Below, one piece after another: positions 11,962-20,144 of a DNA stretch of 56,332 nt. Each line of letters opens with the position of its first letter. The stretch's first letter is position 1. Below the pieces are notes generated by a model that searched no databases, was not told where the DNA came from, and saw nothing but the letters and a program-made list of their open reading frames with translations. The DNA comes from Mesorhizobium sp. B2-7-2 (lineage in GTDB: Bacteria; Pseudomonadota; Alphaproteobacteria; Rhizobiales; Rhizobiaceae), in NCBI RefSeq assembly GCF_006440775.1, contig NZ_VFTZ01000031.1, positions 1 through 56,332 of the forward strand. The letters are read 5' to 3'. The position numbers were made by a program, and so were the translations under genes.

Positions 11962-12987
11962 TCAGGCGTCGGGTGGCAGGCGGTGCCGCTTGCGGTCGGT
12001 GCCCAGGCCAGTCGCCTCGAGCAGGCCTTTGCGCTTGGCATCGTAGTAATAGCCGGTCTGGTAGAGCATGTCGGCCCGCTTGGCGTTGCCGCCCGAAACC
12101 AGCCAGGCGCCGCGCAGATACTTGACCGCATATTTGAGATTGGTCTCGGCGTCGAACAGGCCGGTCGCCGGTCCGTCATAGCCCATGCCGCGAGCCGTCG
12201 CGTGCTTGATCTGCATCAGCCCCCAATGTCCATGATTGTAGGCTTTCGGGTTGAAGGTGCTTTCACGATTGACGACATGGCGCACCAGGTCGATCGGCAC
12301 TTCATAGATCGCCGAATATTTTTCGATCAGCCGTTCGATCTCGCCGCGCGGGCCGCTGGCGTGCTGCTCGGGTTGGCCAGGTGCCGCAAGCAGCGCCGGA
12401 TTTTCCAGCATCATATAGGCGACCTGCTGGACGCCGGGCATCGGGGCGACTTTCGCCGACTGGCCGGTGACCGGCATAGCGACGCCTGCGGTCGTATAGA
12501 CTGCCGCTCGGCTGATGGATGCCGCTCGGCTGATGGATCCAGGGCCGGTCGGCGAGCCGCCGGCGCTCAGCACCGGCGGCGGCGGAAACTGGCCGGCCAT
12601 CGGCGTCGCTCCGGCGAAGGCCGCGGGCTGAGCCAGCGCCGCGGCCGGCGCGCCAGGTTGGACAGGCGGCGGCAAAAGCGCGCTTTGCGTCGCGGGCGCG
12701 CTTTGCGTCGCCAATGCGCTTTGCGTCGCGGGCGCGCCTGGCGTGGTCGCCATGGCGACGACATCGCCGGCCAGCGCCGCAGTCTGCACCTGCGCGAGAC
12801 CCGAAGGTTCCGGCAGCACGGCCACCGTTTCGGGCAGCGCGAGCGTCGGCGTGTCGTCCGCAACAGCAGGCGTCGAGGCTTCCGCAAGCGCGGGCGCGGC
12901 CTTCATCTGCGAGGTCGAGGTGCAGCCGCTGAGACCGGCTGCTGCGACGAGCACGCCTATCGCGGTGGATATGATTTTAGCGGGCAA
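11962..12987 (-). CDS. lytic transglycosylase (SLT domain) lipoprotein
   Basis: About 341 aa. The C-terminal 150 residues form a goose-lysozyme-like SLT domain that cleaves peptidoglycan: catalytic Glu in HVVNRESTFNPKAY, then HWGLMQIKHATARGMGY and NLKYAVKYLRGAW. The N-terminus is a lipoprotein signal with lipobox LSGC. Between them is a long low-complexity Ala/Pro region with short repeats (ATQSA x3, SISRAA x2). The start is uncertain: TTG at 12987 gives 22 residues before the lipobox Cys; a GTG at 13041 would add 18 residues. Located at the cell envelope by inference. Confidence 0.85.
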   Translation of the reverse strand: MPAKIISTAIGVLVAAAGLSGCTSTSQMKAAPALAEASTPAVADDTPTLALPETVAVLPEPSGLAQVQTAALAGDVVAMATTPGAPATQSALATQSAPATQSALLPPPVQPGAPAAALAQPAAFAGATPMAGQFPPPPVLSAGGSPTGPGSISRAASISRAAVYTTAGVAMPVTGQSAKVAPMPGVQQVAYMMLENPALLAAPGQPEQHASGPRGEIERLIEKYSAIYEVPIDLVRHVVNRESTFNPKAYNHGHWGLMQIKHATARGMGYDGPATGLFDAETNLKYAVKYLRGAWLVSGGNAKRADMLYQTGYYYDAKRKGLLEATGLGTDRKRHRLPPDA

Positions 12988-13152
12988 GCCGTGCGGGTCC
13001 GGTTTGTCGGTTGTTAAGGAGTCCTTACACCAGCGATTCACACCCGGCAATCGGGGCCACCCGGCGGTTTTCGGGTGGCGACAACAGGGCCGAAGTGCCA
13101 TATTGTTCTGGATATGTACTCGTTTTTCGCTGTTTTGCGGAAGGAATACGTC

Positions 13153-13722
13153 ATGAAACCCACATCCCAGATCACGGCCGGCCACGCAGTGTTAGAAACA
13201 GTGATCGGCTTTATGGGGATAGCCTGGAGCGAGAAGGGCCTGATCCGGCTTTGCCTGCCGGAGCGCAGCCGCGAAACGGTCGAGCGCCGGCTGCTTCGCC
13301 ACCCCGGCGTCTCGGCCTCGACAGACCAGCCGTCCTGGGTGGTCGATCTGATCGCCGCGATCAAGGCCTATGCGGCCGGCGAGGACGTCGACTTCTCCGG
13401 CGTGCCGGTCGATCTCGACGGCATCGATGATTTCCGCCTTGCCATCTACGACGCGGCGCGCAAGCTCGGCTTCGGCGAGACCACCACCTATGGTGAATTG
13501 GCCAAGCGCGCCGGCCATGCGGGCCTTCCGCGCGAAACGGGCGCGGCACTCGGCGCCAATCCGGTGCCGCTGGTCATTCCGTGCCATCGCATCCTGGCGG
13601 CCGGCGGCAAGATCGGCGGCTTCTCCGCGCCCGGCGGCTCAGCCACCAAGGAAAGGATGCTGGCCATGGAAGGCGTTCGCGTCGGCCCGCCGCCGGCGGG
13701 GCAGGCGACATTCGGTTTCTAA
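13153..13722 (+). CDS. ogt: methylated-DNA--protein-cysteine methyltransferase
   Basis: 189 aa. Repairs O6-methylguanine by moving the methyl group to its own cysteine. The active site is PCHR (Cys144) in NPVPLVIPCHRILAAGGKIGGFSAPGG; the preceding FGETTTYGELAKRAG helix-turn-helix binds DNA. The N-terminal half is a degenerate ribonuclease-H-like domain. No AdaA part, so it is Ogt/AdaB-like. ATG at 13153 is preceded by AAGGA; longer upstream starts lack this. Suicide enzyme; secure assignment. Confidence 0.93.
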   Translation: MKPTSQITAGHAVLETVIGFMGIAWSEKGLIRLCLPERSRETVERRLLRHPGVSASTDQPSWVVDLIAAIKAYAAGEDVDFSGVPVDLDGIDDFRLAIYDAARKLGFGETTTYGELAKRAGHAGLPRETGAALGANPVPLVIPCHRILAAGGKIGGFSAPGGSATKERMLAMEGVRVGPPPAGQATFGF

Positions 13723-13733
13723 GGCGCTGCGTA

Positions 13734-14060
13734 TCAGTCCTGTAGGAACCGGCGGCGGAAGCGCCGCTCGAAATCCGGCCGCTTGCAGACATAGACCATG
13801 CAGGACCTGGCGTCGGCACTCGGCACATAGGCGCGTGCCCTCACCTCGCCCGCGTTGCAGAAACGCTCGTCGCGCACATAGCGGTCGTAGAGCGGCAGCC
13901 CCGGCACGCGCGTCGACTGGTAGCGCAGGATGACGGCGCCCTGTCTGGCGATCGTCGCCTGCACCCGGTCGCAGCTCATGCGCGTCGGATCGTAGCGCGT
14001 CACCGCCTGCGCTTCCGCGGCAAGCAGCAGGAAGCAGGCGGCAAGCAGAATGGTCTTCAT
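13734..14060 (-). CDS. small secreted Cys-containing hypothetical protein
   Basis: 108 aa with a clear signal peptide (MKTILLAACFLLLAAEAQA) and a mature part of about 90 residues with four cysteines (in RMSCDRVQATI, RFCNAGEV, ARSCMVYVCKRP), likely two disulfides in the periplasm. No known domain recognised. The ATG at 14060 follows GAGGAGA. It is convergent with ogt, 11 bp away. Confidence 0.7.
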   Translation of the reverse strand: MKTILLAACFLLLAAEAQAVTRYDPTRMSCDRVQATIARQGAVILRYQSTRVPGLPLYDRYVRDERFCNAGEVRARAYVPSADARSCMVYVCKRPDFERRFRRRFLQD

Positions 14061-14338
14061 GGCTTCTCTCCTCGGACGGGCAAGCATCGCATCCCTTCAC
14101 AACGCGGCACCGCTGTCAAAACTTCCATGCTTGTATTCCGCTCGATCCGGGATGCGGGGCAGCGTCCAGGCAACCCGTCTTGTTTTCTTGCTCAAACTAT
14201 CCTATATCCGCAGCATTGAATTTGGCCGATCGATCGGGCCGCGATCTTCGCGTTTGCTGACGTCTATCTCCAAAATTTCGATACCGCCGGCCGGACGTTG
14301 GTCCGGTCAAACAAAAGCAAATGTGAAGGGCATTCTAT

Positions 14339-14551
14339 ATGGCAACTGGTACGGTCAAGTGGTTCAACGCCACCAAGGGCTACGGCTTCATCCAGCCTGA
14401 CAATGGCGGCGCGGACGTTTTCGTCCACATCTCCGCTGTCGAGCGCGCTGGCATGACGAGCCTGGCTGAAGGCCAGAAAATCAACTTCGAGATCGAGCAG
14501 GACCGCCGCACCGGCAAGTCAGCTGCTGGGTCTCTTAGCAAGGCAGCCTGA
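14339..14551 (+). CDS. cspA: cold-shock protein, CspA family
   Basis: 70 aa, one cold-shock domain that binds single-stranded RNA/DNA. RNP1 is KGYGFI and RNP2 VFVHIS; the start MATGTVKWFNATKGYGFIQ is canonical. About 280 bp without a gene lies upstream, enough for the long structured leader usual for csp genes. The RBS is weak (AAGGGC). It is followed by a large hairpin (14556-14612). Confidence 0.95.
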   Translation: MATGTVKWFNATKGYGFIQPDNGGADVFVHISAVERAGMTSLAEGQKINFEIEQDRRTGKSAAGSLSKAA

Positions 14552-14555
14552 TTTG

Positions 14556-14612
14556 GCTTAAGCATTTTGCGGCCAAGCGGAATCGCTTGGCGTTGCAGAA
14601 ATGCGGCTAAGC
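14556..14612. repeat. large hairpin after cspA
   Basis: Nested inverted repeat: outer GCTTA/TAAGC, then GCATTT/AAATGC, then an 8-bp perfect inner stem GCCAAGCG/CGCTTGGC (14572-14579, 14584-14591) with loop GAAT. There is no T tract, so it is probably an mRNA-stabilising 3' structure or a repeat rather than a terminator. Confidence 0.65.
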
Positions 14613-14795
14613 AAAGGCGCGCGCCGGACGAAGGTTCGGGGCGCGCGGCAAGTCACGGATGTACTGACGGTCGCGCGAGAAGCGCGCCGGAGCGAAAAGA
14701 CCCGACAAGCTGGAACAGCAGATAGCTGCCGGCCCGGACCAGACGCTCCCGATCAGGCTACCGGCAGAGGAAGGCGGGCATTGCCCGCCTTTTTT
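14613..14795 (+). ncRNA. possible sRNA or cspA 3' UTR ending in a terminator
   Basis: No credible protein. The stretch is full of short stems (for example GCGCGCC/GGCGCGC around 14619-14645) and ends exactly at an intrinsic terminator. It could be the tail of the cspA transcript or a separate small RNA; no promoter could be assigned. Confidence 0.25.
14771..14795 (+). terminator. Rho-independent terminator
   Basis: Perfect 9-bp stem (14771-14779 with 14783-14791), 3-nt loop, and a run of six T. Ends the transcript coming from cspA or the region after it, and insulates the toxin-antitoxin pair. Confidence 0.85.
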
Positions 14796-14835
14796 GTTGT
14801 CTGGATTTTGGCGAGTTCTTCTCCGGTCCCAGCAG

Positions 14836-14862
14836 GCCCACGGGTGGCACTTTTGGCCCACC
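14836..14862. promoter_or_regulatory. possible operator of the toxin-antitoxin pair
   Basis: A dyad GGTGG-N10-CCACC (14843-14862) overlaps a direct repeat of GGCCCAC (14836 and 14855), 18 bp before the antitoxin start and next to an AT-rich TATTATT box. Type II antitoxins commonly bind such sites to repress their own operon; this is inference. Confidence 0.4.
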
Positions 14863-14879
14863 AGTGCTATTATTGACGC

Positions 14880-15080
14880 ATGACCAAACTCGAACAGATC
14901 GAAAAATCCGTCGCCGAGCTGAGCCCTGAAGAGCTGAAGGCATTTGCCGCCTGGTTCGAGGCTCTGCGGGCCGATTTGTGGGACAAGCAGATCGAAGCCG
15001 ACGCGAAAGCGGGCCGGCTGGACAAGCTTGCAGAACAAGCACTGGCTGAGCATCGCGCGGGTCGGACTCGGCCCCTGTGA
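14880..15080 (+). CDS. type II antitoxin partner of RelE/ParE-like toxin
   Basis: 66 aa, acidic and helical: KLEQIEKSVAELSPEELKAFAAWFEAL followed by a charged tail that would wrap the toxin. It has the size and position of antitoxins found ahead of RelE/ParE toxins. Its TGA overlaps the GTG start of the toxin (GTGA), so the two are translationally coupled. DNA-binding fold not recognisable by eye. Confidence 0.75.
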   Translation: MTKLEQIEKSVAELSPEELKAFAAWFEALRADLWDKQIEADAKAGRLDKLAEQALAEHRAGRTRPL

Positions 15081-15331
15081 ATTACTCTGCCGCCCCTTCG
15101 TTTTGGGACGCATACGATAAACTACCTAAAGCAATCAGGATGAAGGCTGACAGCAGCTTCGCCAAGCTGCGTGCAGATCCGTTTCATCCTTCGCTCCATT
15201 TCAAGCGAGTTGGACGTTACTGGTCAGCTCGAGTTGATCTGGACTACCGCGCTGTTGCAGTCCGTGACCAGGACGACATGATCTGGTTTTGGATCGGCAC
15301 CCACTCCGAGTATGAACGCCTTTTGAAATAG
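15077..15331 (+). CDS. RelE/ParE superfamily toxin
   Basis: 84 aa. The pattern SFWDAYDKLPKAIRMKADSSFAKLRADPFHPSLHFKRVG, then YWSARVDLDYRAVAVRDQDDMIWFWIGTHSEYERLL, is that of RelE/ParE-fold toxins, including the RADPFHPSLxxK segment and final HxEYxxL. Target (ribosome-bound mRNA or gyrase) cannot be told. GTG start overlaps the antitoxin stop. Intact, so the module may be active. Confidence 0.85.
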   Translation: MNYSAAPSFWDAYDKLPKAIRMKADSSFAKLRADPFHPSLHFKRVGRYWSARVDLDYRAVAVRDQDDMIWFWIGTHSEYERLLK

Positions 15332-15404
15332 CCGCTTACGGCTGTATGCATGCAAAGCGGCTCGCTGGCGCGCCCATACAGGTTGGGTGCAAAGCGGTGA
15401 GGAA

Positions 15405-16013
15405 TTATCCCTTCCACTCGATCGGCACATGCCCCTTATCCGCCTCGACGCGCTTCAACCAGGCGGCGACCGCCGGATAGGCATCCAACTGGAAGCCGCC
15501 CATCCCGGCGGTGTGGGTATAGGCGTATAAGGCGATGTCGGCGACGCTGTAGGCGCTGCCGGCGAAGAATTCGTTCTGCTTCAGATGCTGGTTCATCACG
15601 CTGAGCGCCTTGTTGCCGCGCTCCAACGTCTGCGCCAATCGTTCCGGCGTGGCGTCCTTCGCCCGTTCCGGGAAGGTCAGCAGCGCCTTGCGCACCGCGA
15701 TATAGGGCTCGTGGCTGTATTGCTCGAAGAATAGCCATTGGTAAGCCAGCGCACGTTCATACTTGTCAGTCGGCAGGAAGCGCGTCCCTTCCGCGAGATA
15801 AAGCAGGATGGCGTTGCTTTCAGCGATACGCCTGCCGTCGTCGAGCTCGAGCATCGGCACCATCGCATTCGGATTCTTGGCGACATAGTGGGCCTTGCGC
15901 GTCTCGCCGGTATGCGAGCTCACCTCTACCCGGGTGAAAGGAATGCCGAGCTTGGCCAGCAACAGCCGCGGCTTATAGCAATTGCCACTGTCGGCCATGT
16001 CGTAAAGGATCAT
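15405..16013 (-). CDS. glutathione S-transferase family protein
   Basis: 202 aa. Thioredoxin-like N-terminal domain (MILYDMADSGNCYKPRLLLAKLGI, then NPNAMVPMLELDDGRRIAESNAILLYLAEG with the Glu-Ser glutathione-binding pair) and an all-helical C-terminal domain with the SVADIALYAYTHTA N-capping box. Conjugates glutathione to electrophiles or has a related role; substrate unknown. ATG at 16013 follows GAGGTATGTGGG. The palindrome array at 16104-16222 lies in its upstream region. Confidence 0.9.
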   Translation of the reverse strand: MILYDMADSGNCYKPRLLLAKLGIPFTRVEVSSHTGETRKAHYVAKNPNAMVPMLELDDGRRIAESNAILLYLAEGTRFLPTDKYERALAYQWLFFEQYSHEPYIAVRKALLTFPERAKDATPERLAQTLERGNKALSVMNQHLKQNEFFAGSAYSVADIALYAYTHTAGMGGFQLDAYPAVAAWLKRVEADKGHVPIEWKG

Positions 16014-16103
16014 CCCACATACCTCGCAAGTCGTCTGAAGCCATTTCAGCACGGCTCTAACGTGCCCAGGCGAGACCATCCAGTGATTTGTATTTGAGAA
16101 GAA

Positions 16104-16222
16104 CCATCAGCGGCGCTGATATGTTTTCAGCGTCTGCATCAGCGATGCTGACGCACTTTTTGGGATCGAGCTTCAGCGATGCTGATGCACCTTTTGGCAT
16201 TGAGCATCAGCGACGCTGATGC
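16104..16222. repeat. array of four palindromes on a 32-34-bp period
   Basis: Four copies of a 15-bp dyad ATCAGCG-N-CGCTGAT (some with one or two changes) at 16106-16120, 16138-16152, 16172-16186 and 16206-16220. The last three belong to 34-bp tandem units that also share ACTTTTTGG/CCTTTTGG. The last copy extends to a perfect 19-bp dyad (16204-16222) and encodes the last residues and stop of the EAL gene. Each dyad can form a hairpin. It lies between the EAL gene stop and the GST start, both minus strand. Confidence 0.85.
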
Positions 16223-17067
16223 AGGGGCACGACCTTGTTGCCGGCGCCGATCAGAGCGTCGACCGAAAGCGGTTCTTCCTTGAAGATCGTGCCGGCGAGC
16301 GCCGGGCGGGCGAGATGGAAACCTTGCAGCAGGTCGACGCCGCCCTCGAGCGCGACGCGCAAGTGCTGTGCATTCTCGATGCCCTCGACCAGCACTTTGG
16401 CGCCGCGCTCGTGCAGCATCGCCACCAACGGCCGGAAGAAGCGTTCGGCGGCGGCATGGCGGCAGAGCTCGCCAAACCAGGCGCCATCGATCTTGACGAT
16501 GTCGGGTGCAAGCAGATCGATGCGCGCCTCGGTCGAATGCCCCGTGCCGAAATCGTCGATGGCGATGCGGATGCCGTCGCGCCGCATTTCGCGCACCAGG
16601 CTGGCAAGAACCTGGTCATCGGCTGCCTGTTCGGTGATCTCGCAGACCAGCAGGCTGGGCTCAAGCTCCAGATCGCCGAGATGCCTGGTCATCAGCCGGA
16701 TCTCGGCGAGCGCCCGTCCGAGATGGTCGTTGATGGTCGGATTATAGTTGAAGAACAGCGTCAATCCCTCGACGCCGATGTTGCGATAATTGCCGAGATG
16801 CAGCATCCGGCACATCGTTTCGACAAACAGAAGGTCGGGCGCGGGAATGCTGCCGAAGAAGACCGAAGCAGCTACCGGCTGCGCGACGCGGCGCGGCTCG
16901 ATCAGCCCCTCGACGGCGACGGCTCTGAGCACCCTGCCCTCCGGGGCGAAGATCGGCTGATAGGCGCTCCACAGCCGGAACTCGCCATAGACGCCGAACT
17001 GGAGGCCGATCTCGTCGGCGAAGATCGCCTCGGCGACGTTGCGCCGCCTGTCTGGTTGTCCGCTCAT
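16207..17067 (-). CDS. EAL-domain protein (c-di-GMP phosphodiesterase-like)
   Basis: 286 aa, a single EAL domain without TM segments. Most catalytic positions are present: Glu in VEGLIEP, Asn in LFFNYNP, CEITEQ, IDDFGTG, VKIDG, VEGIEN and LLQGF. The usual Arg after the EAL motif (EALxR) is replaced: the motif reads EGLIEP, so substrate binding may be weakened. The ATG at 17067 overlaps the TGA of the upstream EAL gene by 4 bases. The last codons HQRR and stop lie inside a palindromic repeat. Could be a c-di-GMP hydrolase or a degenerate binder. Confidence 0.85.
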   Translation of the reverse strand: MSGQPDRRRNVAEAIFADEIGLQFGVYGEFRLWSAYQPIFAPEGRVLRAVAVEGLIEPRRVAQPVAASVFFGSIPAPDLLFVETMCRMLHLGNYRNIGVEGLTLFFNYNPTINDHLGRALAEIRLMTRHLGDLELEPSLLVCEITEQAADDQVLASLVREMRRDGIRIAIDDFGTGHSTEARIDLLAPDIVKIDGAWFGELCRHAAAERFFRPLVAMLHERGAKVLVEGIENAQHLRVALEGGVDLLQGFHLARPALAGTIFKEEPLSVDALIGAGNKVVPLHQRR

Positions 17068-17993
17068 GGCGCGACCTTGCGCCCGAACACCCTTGCCGGC
17101 CGTCCGTGCAGCGTTGGCGCCGCCGGGCTTGCGGCGGCCGGTGCCTTGCTGTCTTCGCTCGAGGGCTGCTGCGCGCCCTTGCCGAAGACGCGAAAGCTGG
17201 TGGGGGCAAGTTCCGGCCGGGCAAGCACGTAGCCCTGCACCATGGAGGCGCCGGACCTCTCGGCTAGCTCCAACTGCCAGCCTTCCTCGATACCTTCGAA
17301 GACGGTGCGGATGCCCTGGTTCTCGAAACTCTGCACCATCGCCGTCAGCAAGGCGAAGCCGGCGCCGGACTCCATCAGATGGGTAATCCAATTCGCATCG
17401 AATTTGACGATGTCCGGCTTGAGTTCCTTGATCCGATTGATGTCGGAATCATCGGCGCCATAGTCGTCCACCGCGATGCTGAAGCCATTGGCCCTCAGCG
17501 CCTCGACAAAACCGTAGAGCGCTTCCTGAGAAGCCGATTTCTGCTCGGTGACCTCGCAGACGATGCGGCGCGGATCGATACCGGCTTCGTGCAGCACCAG
17601 CCGCATGTCGCGCAACGCCTTGTCGGCGATGTGGCGATCGGTGAAGACAGACGGGTCGAAATTGACGAAGATAGAGGCCTCTTGCGGCAGGCAGGCACCG
17701 GCGTTCAGAAGATGCAGCGTGCGCGTCAGCGCCTCGATATGCAGCCGGTCGGCCGCCGGGCAGGTGCCGAAAAATGTCGCCGGCGACTGCGGCTCGCCGT
17801 CGCGGAACGGCCGGATCAGCCCTTCGAAAGCGGCGACCGAAAGCTTGCCCTCCTTGAAGGCGAAGATCGGCTGGAACGCGCTCTGCAACGTATAGATGCC
17901 CCAGACACCGGTCGAGGTGCCGTCATCATGACGGATGATGTGGGCGAGCCCGATGCTGCGCGACAAGGTTTCTCGCTCCGCGAATAGGCGCAA
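17064..17993 (-). CDS. EAL-domain protein, probably degenerate
   Basis: 309 aa, one EAL domain followed by an Ala/Pro/Ser-rich tail of about 50 residues. The motif is FEGLIRP (Glu and Arg kept); CEVTEQ, VKFD and FEGIEE are present, but the loop-6 motif DDFGTG reads DDYGADDS, which in other EAL proteins goes with loss of activity or regulation. Start TTG at 17993 without a strong ribosome-binding site, so the true start is uncertain. It diverges from the aminotransferase gene and is translationally coupled to the second EAL gene. Confidence 0.8.
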   Translation of the reverse strand: MRLFAERETLSRSIGLAHIIRHDDGTSTGVWGIYTLQSAFQPIFAFKEGKLSVAAFEGLIRPFRDGEPQSPATFFGTCPAADRLHIEALTRTLHLLNAGACLPQEASIFVNFDPSVFTDRHIADKALRDMRLVLHEAGIDPRRIVCEVTEQKSASQEALYGFVEALRANGFSIAVDDYGADDSDINRIKELKPDIVKFDANWITHLMESGAGFALLTAMVQSFENQGIRTVFEGIEEGWQLELAERSGASMVQGYVLARPELAPTSFRVFGKGAQQPSSEDSKAPAAASPAAPTLHGRPARVFGRKVAP

Positions 17994-18185
17994 TCCGATC
18001 TGCGATCCTGCCAGCCAAGGGTTTACCGGCCGTTGATGAATTTAGCGTTGCCGCTCACGCAGGCTGACTTTGGTCACGCCTCCTTGACCTCTGGCTCATC
18101 GTACAATGCTTGCGCTCCGCGCGATGATGCGACATGAGAGGCGCCGCGGCCGCTCCTGGCCGCTTTTCCTAGGAGACATTTCGTC

Positions 18186-19388
18186 ATGGCCTTTCTCGCC
18201 GACGCCCTTTCCCGCGTTAAGCCTTCCGCGACCATCGCGGTGACGCAGAAAGCGCGCGAGCTGAAAAATGCCGGCCGTGACGTGATCGGCCTCGGCGCCG
18301 GCGAACCGGACTTCGATACGCCCGACAACATCAAGAACGCGGCGATCGAGGCGATCCGCCGCGGCGAGACCAAATATCCGCCGGTTTCCGGCATCGTGCC
18401 GTTGCGCGAGGCGATCGCGAAAAAATTCAAGCGCGAGAACAATCTCGACTACCGGCCGGAGCAGACCATCATCGGCACCGGCGGCAAGCAGATCCTGTTC
18501 AACGCCTTCATGGCGACGCTGAACCCGGGCGACGAGGTCATCATTCCCCGCCCTTATTGGGTGAGCTATCCTGAAATGGTGGCGATCTGCGGCGGCACGT
18601 CGGTGTTCGCCGACACCTCGATCGACAACGGCTTCAAGCTCACGCCGCAAGTGCTGGAAGAGGCGATCACGCCGAAAACCAAATGGCTGCTGATGAACTC
18701 GCCGTCTAACCCGTCGGGCGCCGCTTACACGGAGGCCGAGCTTCGGGCGCTGGCCGACGTGCTGCTCAAGCATCCGCATGTTTGGACGTTGACCGACGAC
18801 ATGTATGAGCACCTGACCTATGGCGATTTCGTCTTCAAGACCATCGCCGAGGTCGAGCCGAACCTCTACGAGCGCACGCTGACCATGAACGGCGTATCGA
18901 AGGCCTATGCCATGACTGGCTGGCGCATCGGCTATGCAGCCGGCCCGGTGCCGCTCATCAAGGCGATGGACATGATCCAGGGCCAGCAGACCTCGGGCGC
19001 CTGCACCATCGCGCAATGGGCTTCCGTCGAGGCGCTCAACGGCCCGCAGGATTTCATTGCGAAGAACAAGGCGATCTTCCAGGGCCGGCGCGACCTCGTG
19101 ATCTCGATGCTCAACCAGGCGCGCGGCATCTCCTGCCCGTCGCCGGAAGGCGCCTTCTATGTCTACCCGTCCTGCGCCCAGCTGATCGGCAAGAAGACCA
19201 AGACGGGCAAGGTGATCGACAATGACGAGGCCTTCTGCTCCGAGCTGCTGGAGGCCGAGGGCGTCGCGGTGGTGTTCGGCTCGGCCTTCGGCCTCGGACC
19301 GAACTTCCGCATCTCCTACGCCACGTCGGATGCCTTGCTGGAAGAAGCCTGCACGCGCATCCAGCGCTTCACCGCGTCGCTGACCTGA
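18186..19388 (+). CDS. aatA: aspartate aminotransferase (class I, Ib type)
   Basis: 400 aa, cytosolic PLP enzyme moving the amino group between aspartate and 2-oxoglutarate. PLP-binding Lys239 lies in VSKAYAMTGWRIGY; GAGEPDFDTPDNIK and NSPSNPSGAAY are typical of subgroup Ib, and the C-terminal FRISYA holds the substrate-binding Arg. The start has TAGGAGA about 9 bases upstream. An intrinsic terminator follows at 19414. Rhizobia carry several such genes; the assignment to AatA rather than another Ib aminotransferase is likely but not certain. Confidence 0.92.
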   Translation: MAFLADALSRVKPSATIAVTQKARELKNAGRDVIGLGAGEPDFDTPDNIKNAAIEAIRRGETKYPPVSGIVPLREAIAKKFKRENNLDYRPEQTIIGTGGKQILFNAFMATLNPGDEVIIPRPYWVSYPEMVAICGGTSVFADTSIDNGFKLTPQVLEEAITPKTKWLLMNSPSNPSGAAYTEAELRALADVLLKHPHVWTLTDDMYEHLTYGDFVFKTIAEVEPNLYERTLTMNGVSKAYAMTGWRIGYAAGPVPLIKAMDMIQGQQTSGACTIAQWASVEALNGPQDFIAKNKAIFQGRRDLVISMLNQARGISCPSPEGAFYVYPSCAQLIGKKTKTGKVIDNDEAFCSELLEAEGVAVVFGSAFGLGPNFRISYATSDALLEEACTRIQRFTASLT

Positions 19389-19413
19389 TCGGCTGCCCGG
19401 CCGGCCAGCAAGA

Positions 19414-19438
19414 AAACCCGGCGCCGCGCCGGGTTTTT
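19414..19438 (+). terminator. Rho-independent terminator of aatA
   Basis: Perfect 10-bp stem (19414-19423 with 19427-19436), 3-nt loop, T run 19434-19438. It sits 25 bp after the aatA stop and just before the convergent cupin gene, whose transcript could also use it. Confidence 0.9.
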
Positions 19439-19450
19439 CTTAGGCGCCGA

Positions 19451-19846
19451 TCAGCCGCCATATTGCTCGTCGGAAACCTGCTCCAGCCAGTCGGCGTGAA
19501 CGCCTTCCAGCGCCTCCTGCATGGCGATATGCGTCATGGCGGTTTTCCGGCCGGCGCCATGCCAGTGCTTTTCGCCCGGCGCGAAGGAAATGACATCCCC
19601 TGCCCTGATCTCCTGCACCGGGCCGCCCAAGCTTTGCGCCAGGCCGGCGCCGGCAGTGACATAGAGCGTCTGTCCAAGCGGATGCGTGTGCCAATGGGTG
19701 CGCGCGCCGGGCTCGAAGCTGACCAGCGTCGCTCTCAGCCGCGCCGGCGCCTCTTTCTCGATGATCGGCGTCTGCAGCACCCGCCCGGTGAAATATGTCT
19801 CCGGCGCGACGATCGTCGGCACGCTGCCGCACGCAATGAGCTTCAT
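19451..19846 (-). CDS. single-domain cupin protein
   Basis: 131 aa beta-barrel. Metal ligands are visible in motif 1 (RTHWHTHPLGQTLYV) and motif 2 (GDVISFAPGEKHWHGAG). The form with HWHTHPxGQ and GEKHWHGA is shared with the small cupins related to bacterial mandelonitrile lyases and to carboxymuconolactone-linked cupins, so a Mn/Fe-dependent lyase is possible, but the substrate is unknown. ATG is preceded by GAGAGGA. Convergent with aatA. Confidence 0.85.
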   Translation of the reverse strand: MKLIACGSVPTIVAPETYFTGRVLQTPIIEKEAPARLRATLVSFEPGARTHWHTHPLGQTLYVTAGAGLAQSLGGPVQEIRAGDVISFAPGEKHWHGAGRKTAMTHIAMQEALEGVHADWLEQVSDEQYGG

Positions 19847-20144
19847 CGTTCAGATCCTCTCGAACAGAGCGCCCCGCGCGGCGTCTCACGCGATAGTTTC
19901 ACCTCGCCGGGAGACCGTTGCAACCGGCTTTGAGCCATTGCCCGGCGGCAACCTCGATTTCTCATTCGCGCAGCGGGCGGATTGCAGCATTAGAATGTCA
20001 GAGAACTGTCATAAATAGTTGCCTTTTAACCATAAAATCGCGATCCCCACTCAGCGGCAAAGGAATAAATCGAGGCAGCCGCCACGCTCAGCGTTTCTTA
20101 ACGGCTGAGGTCCTAGCCATGTCGCGTGCTGTGGGGGCGCGGAC

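Noticed and set aside
9833..13017. Long plus-strand frames opposite the binding-protein gene, GNAT and lytic transglycosylase genes
   Set aside because: Shadow frames; the minus-strand proteins have clear domains.
16104..16222. CRISPR-like array
   Set aside because: Units are adjacent, similar throughout and palindromic; there are no unique spacers and no cas genes.
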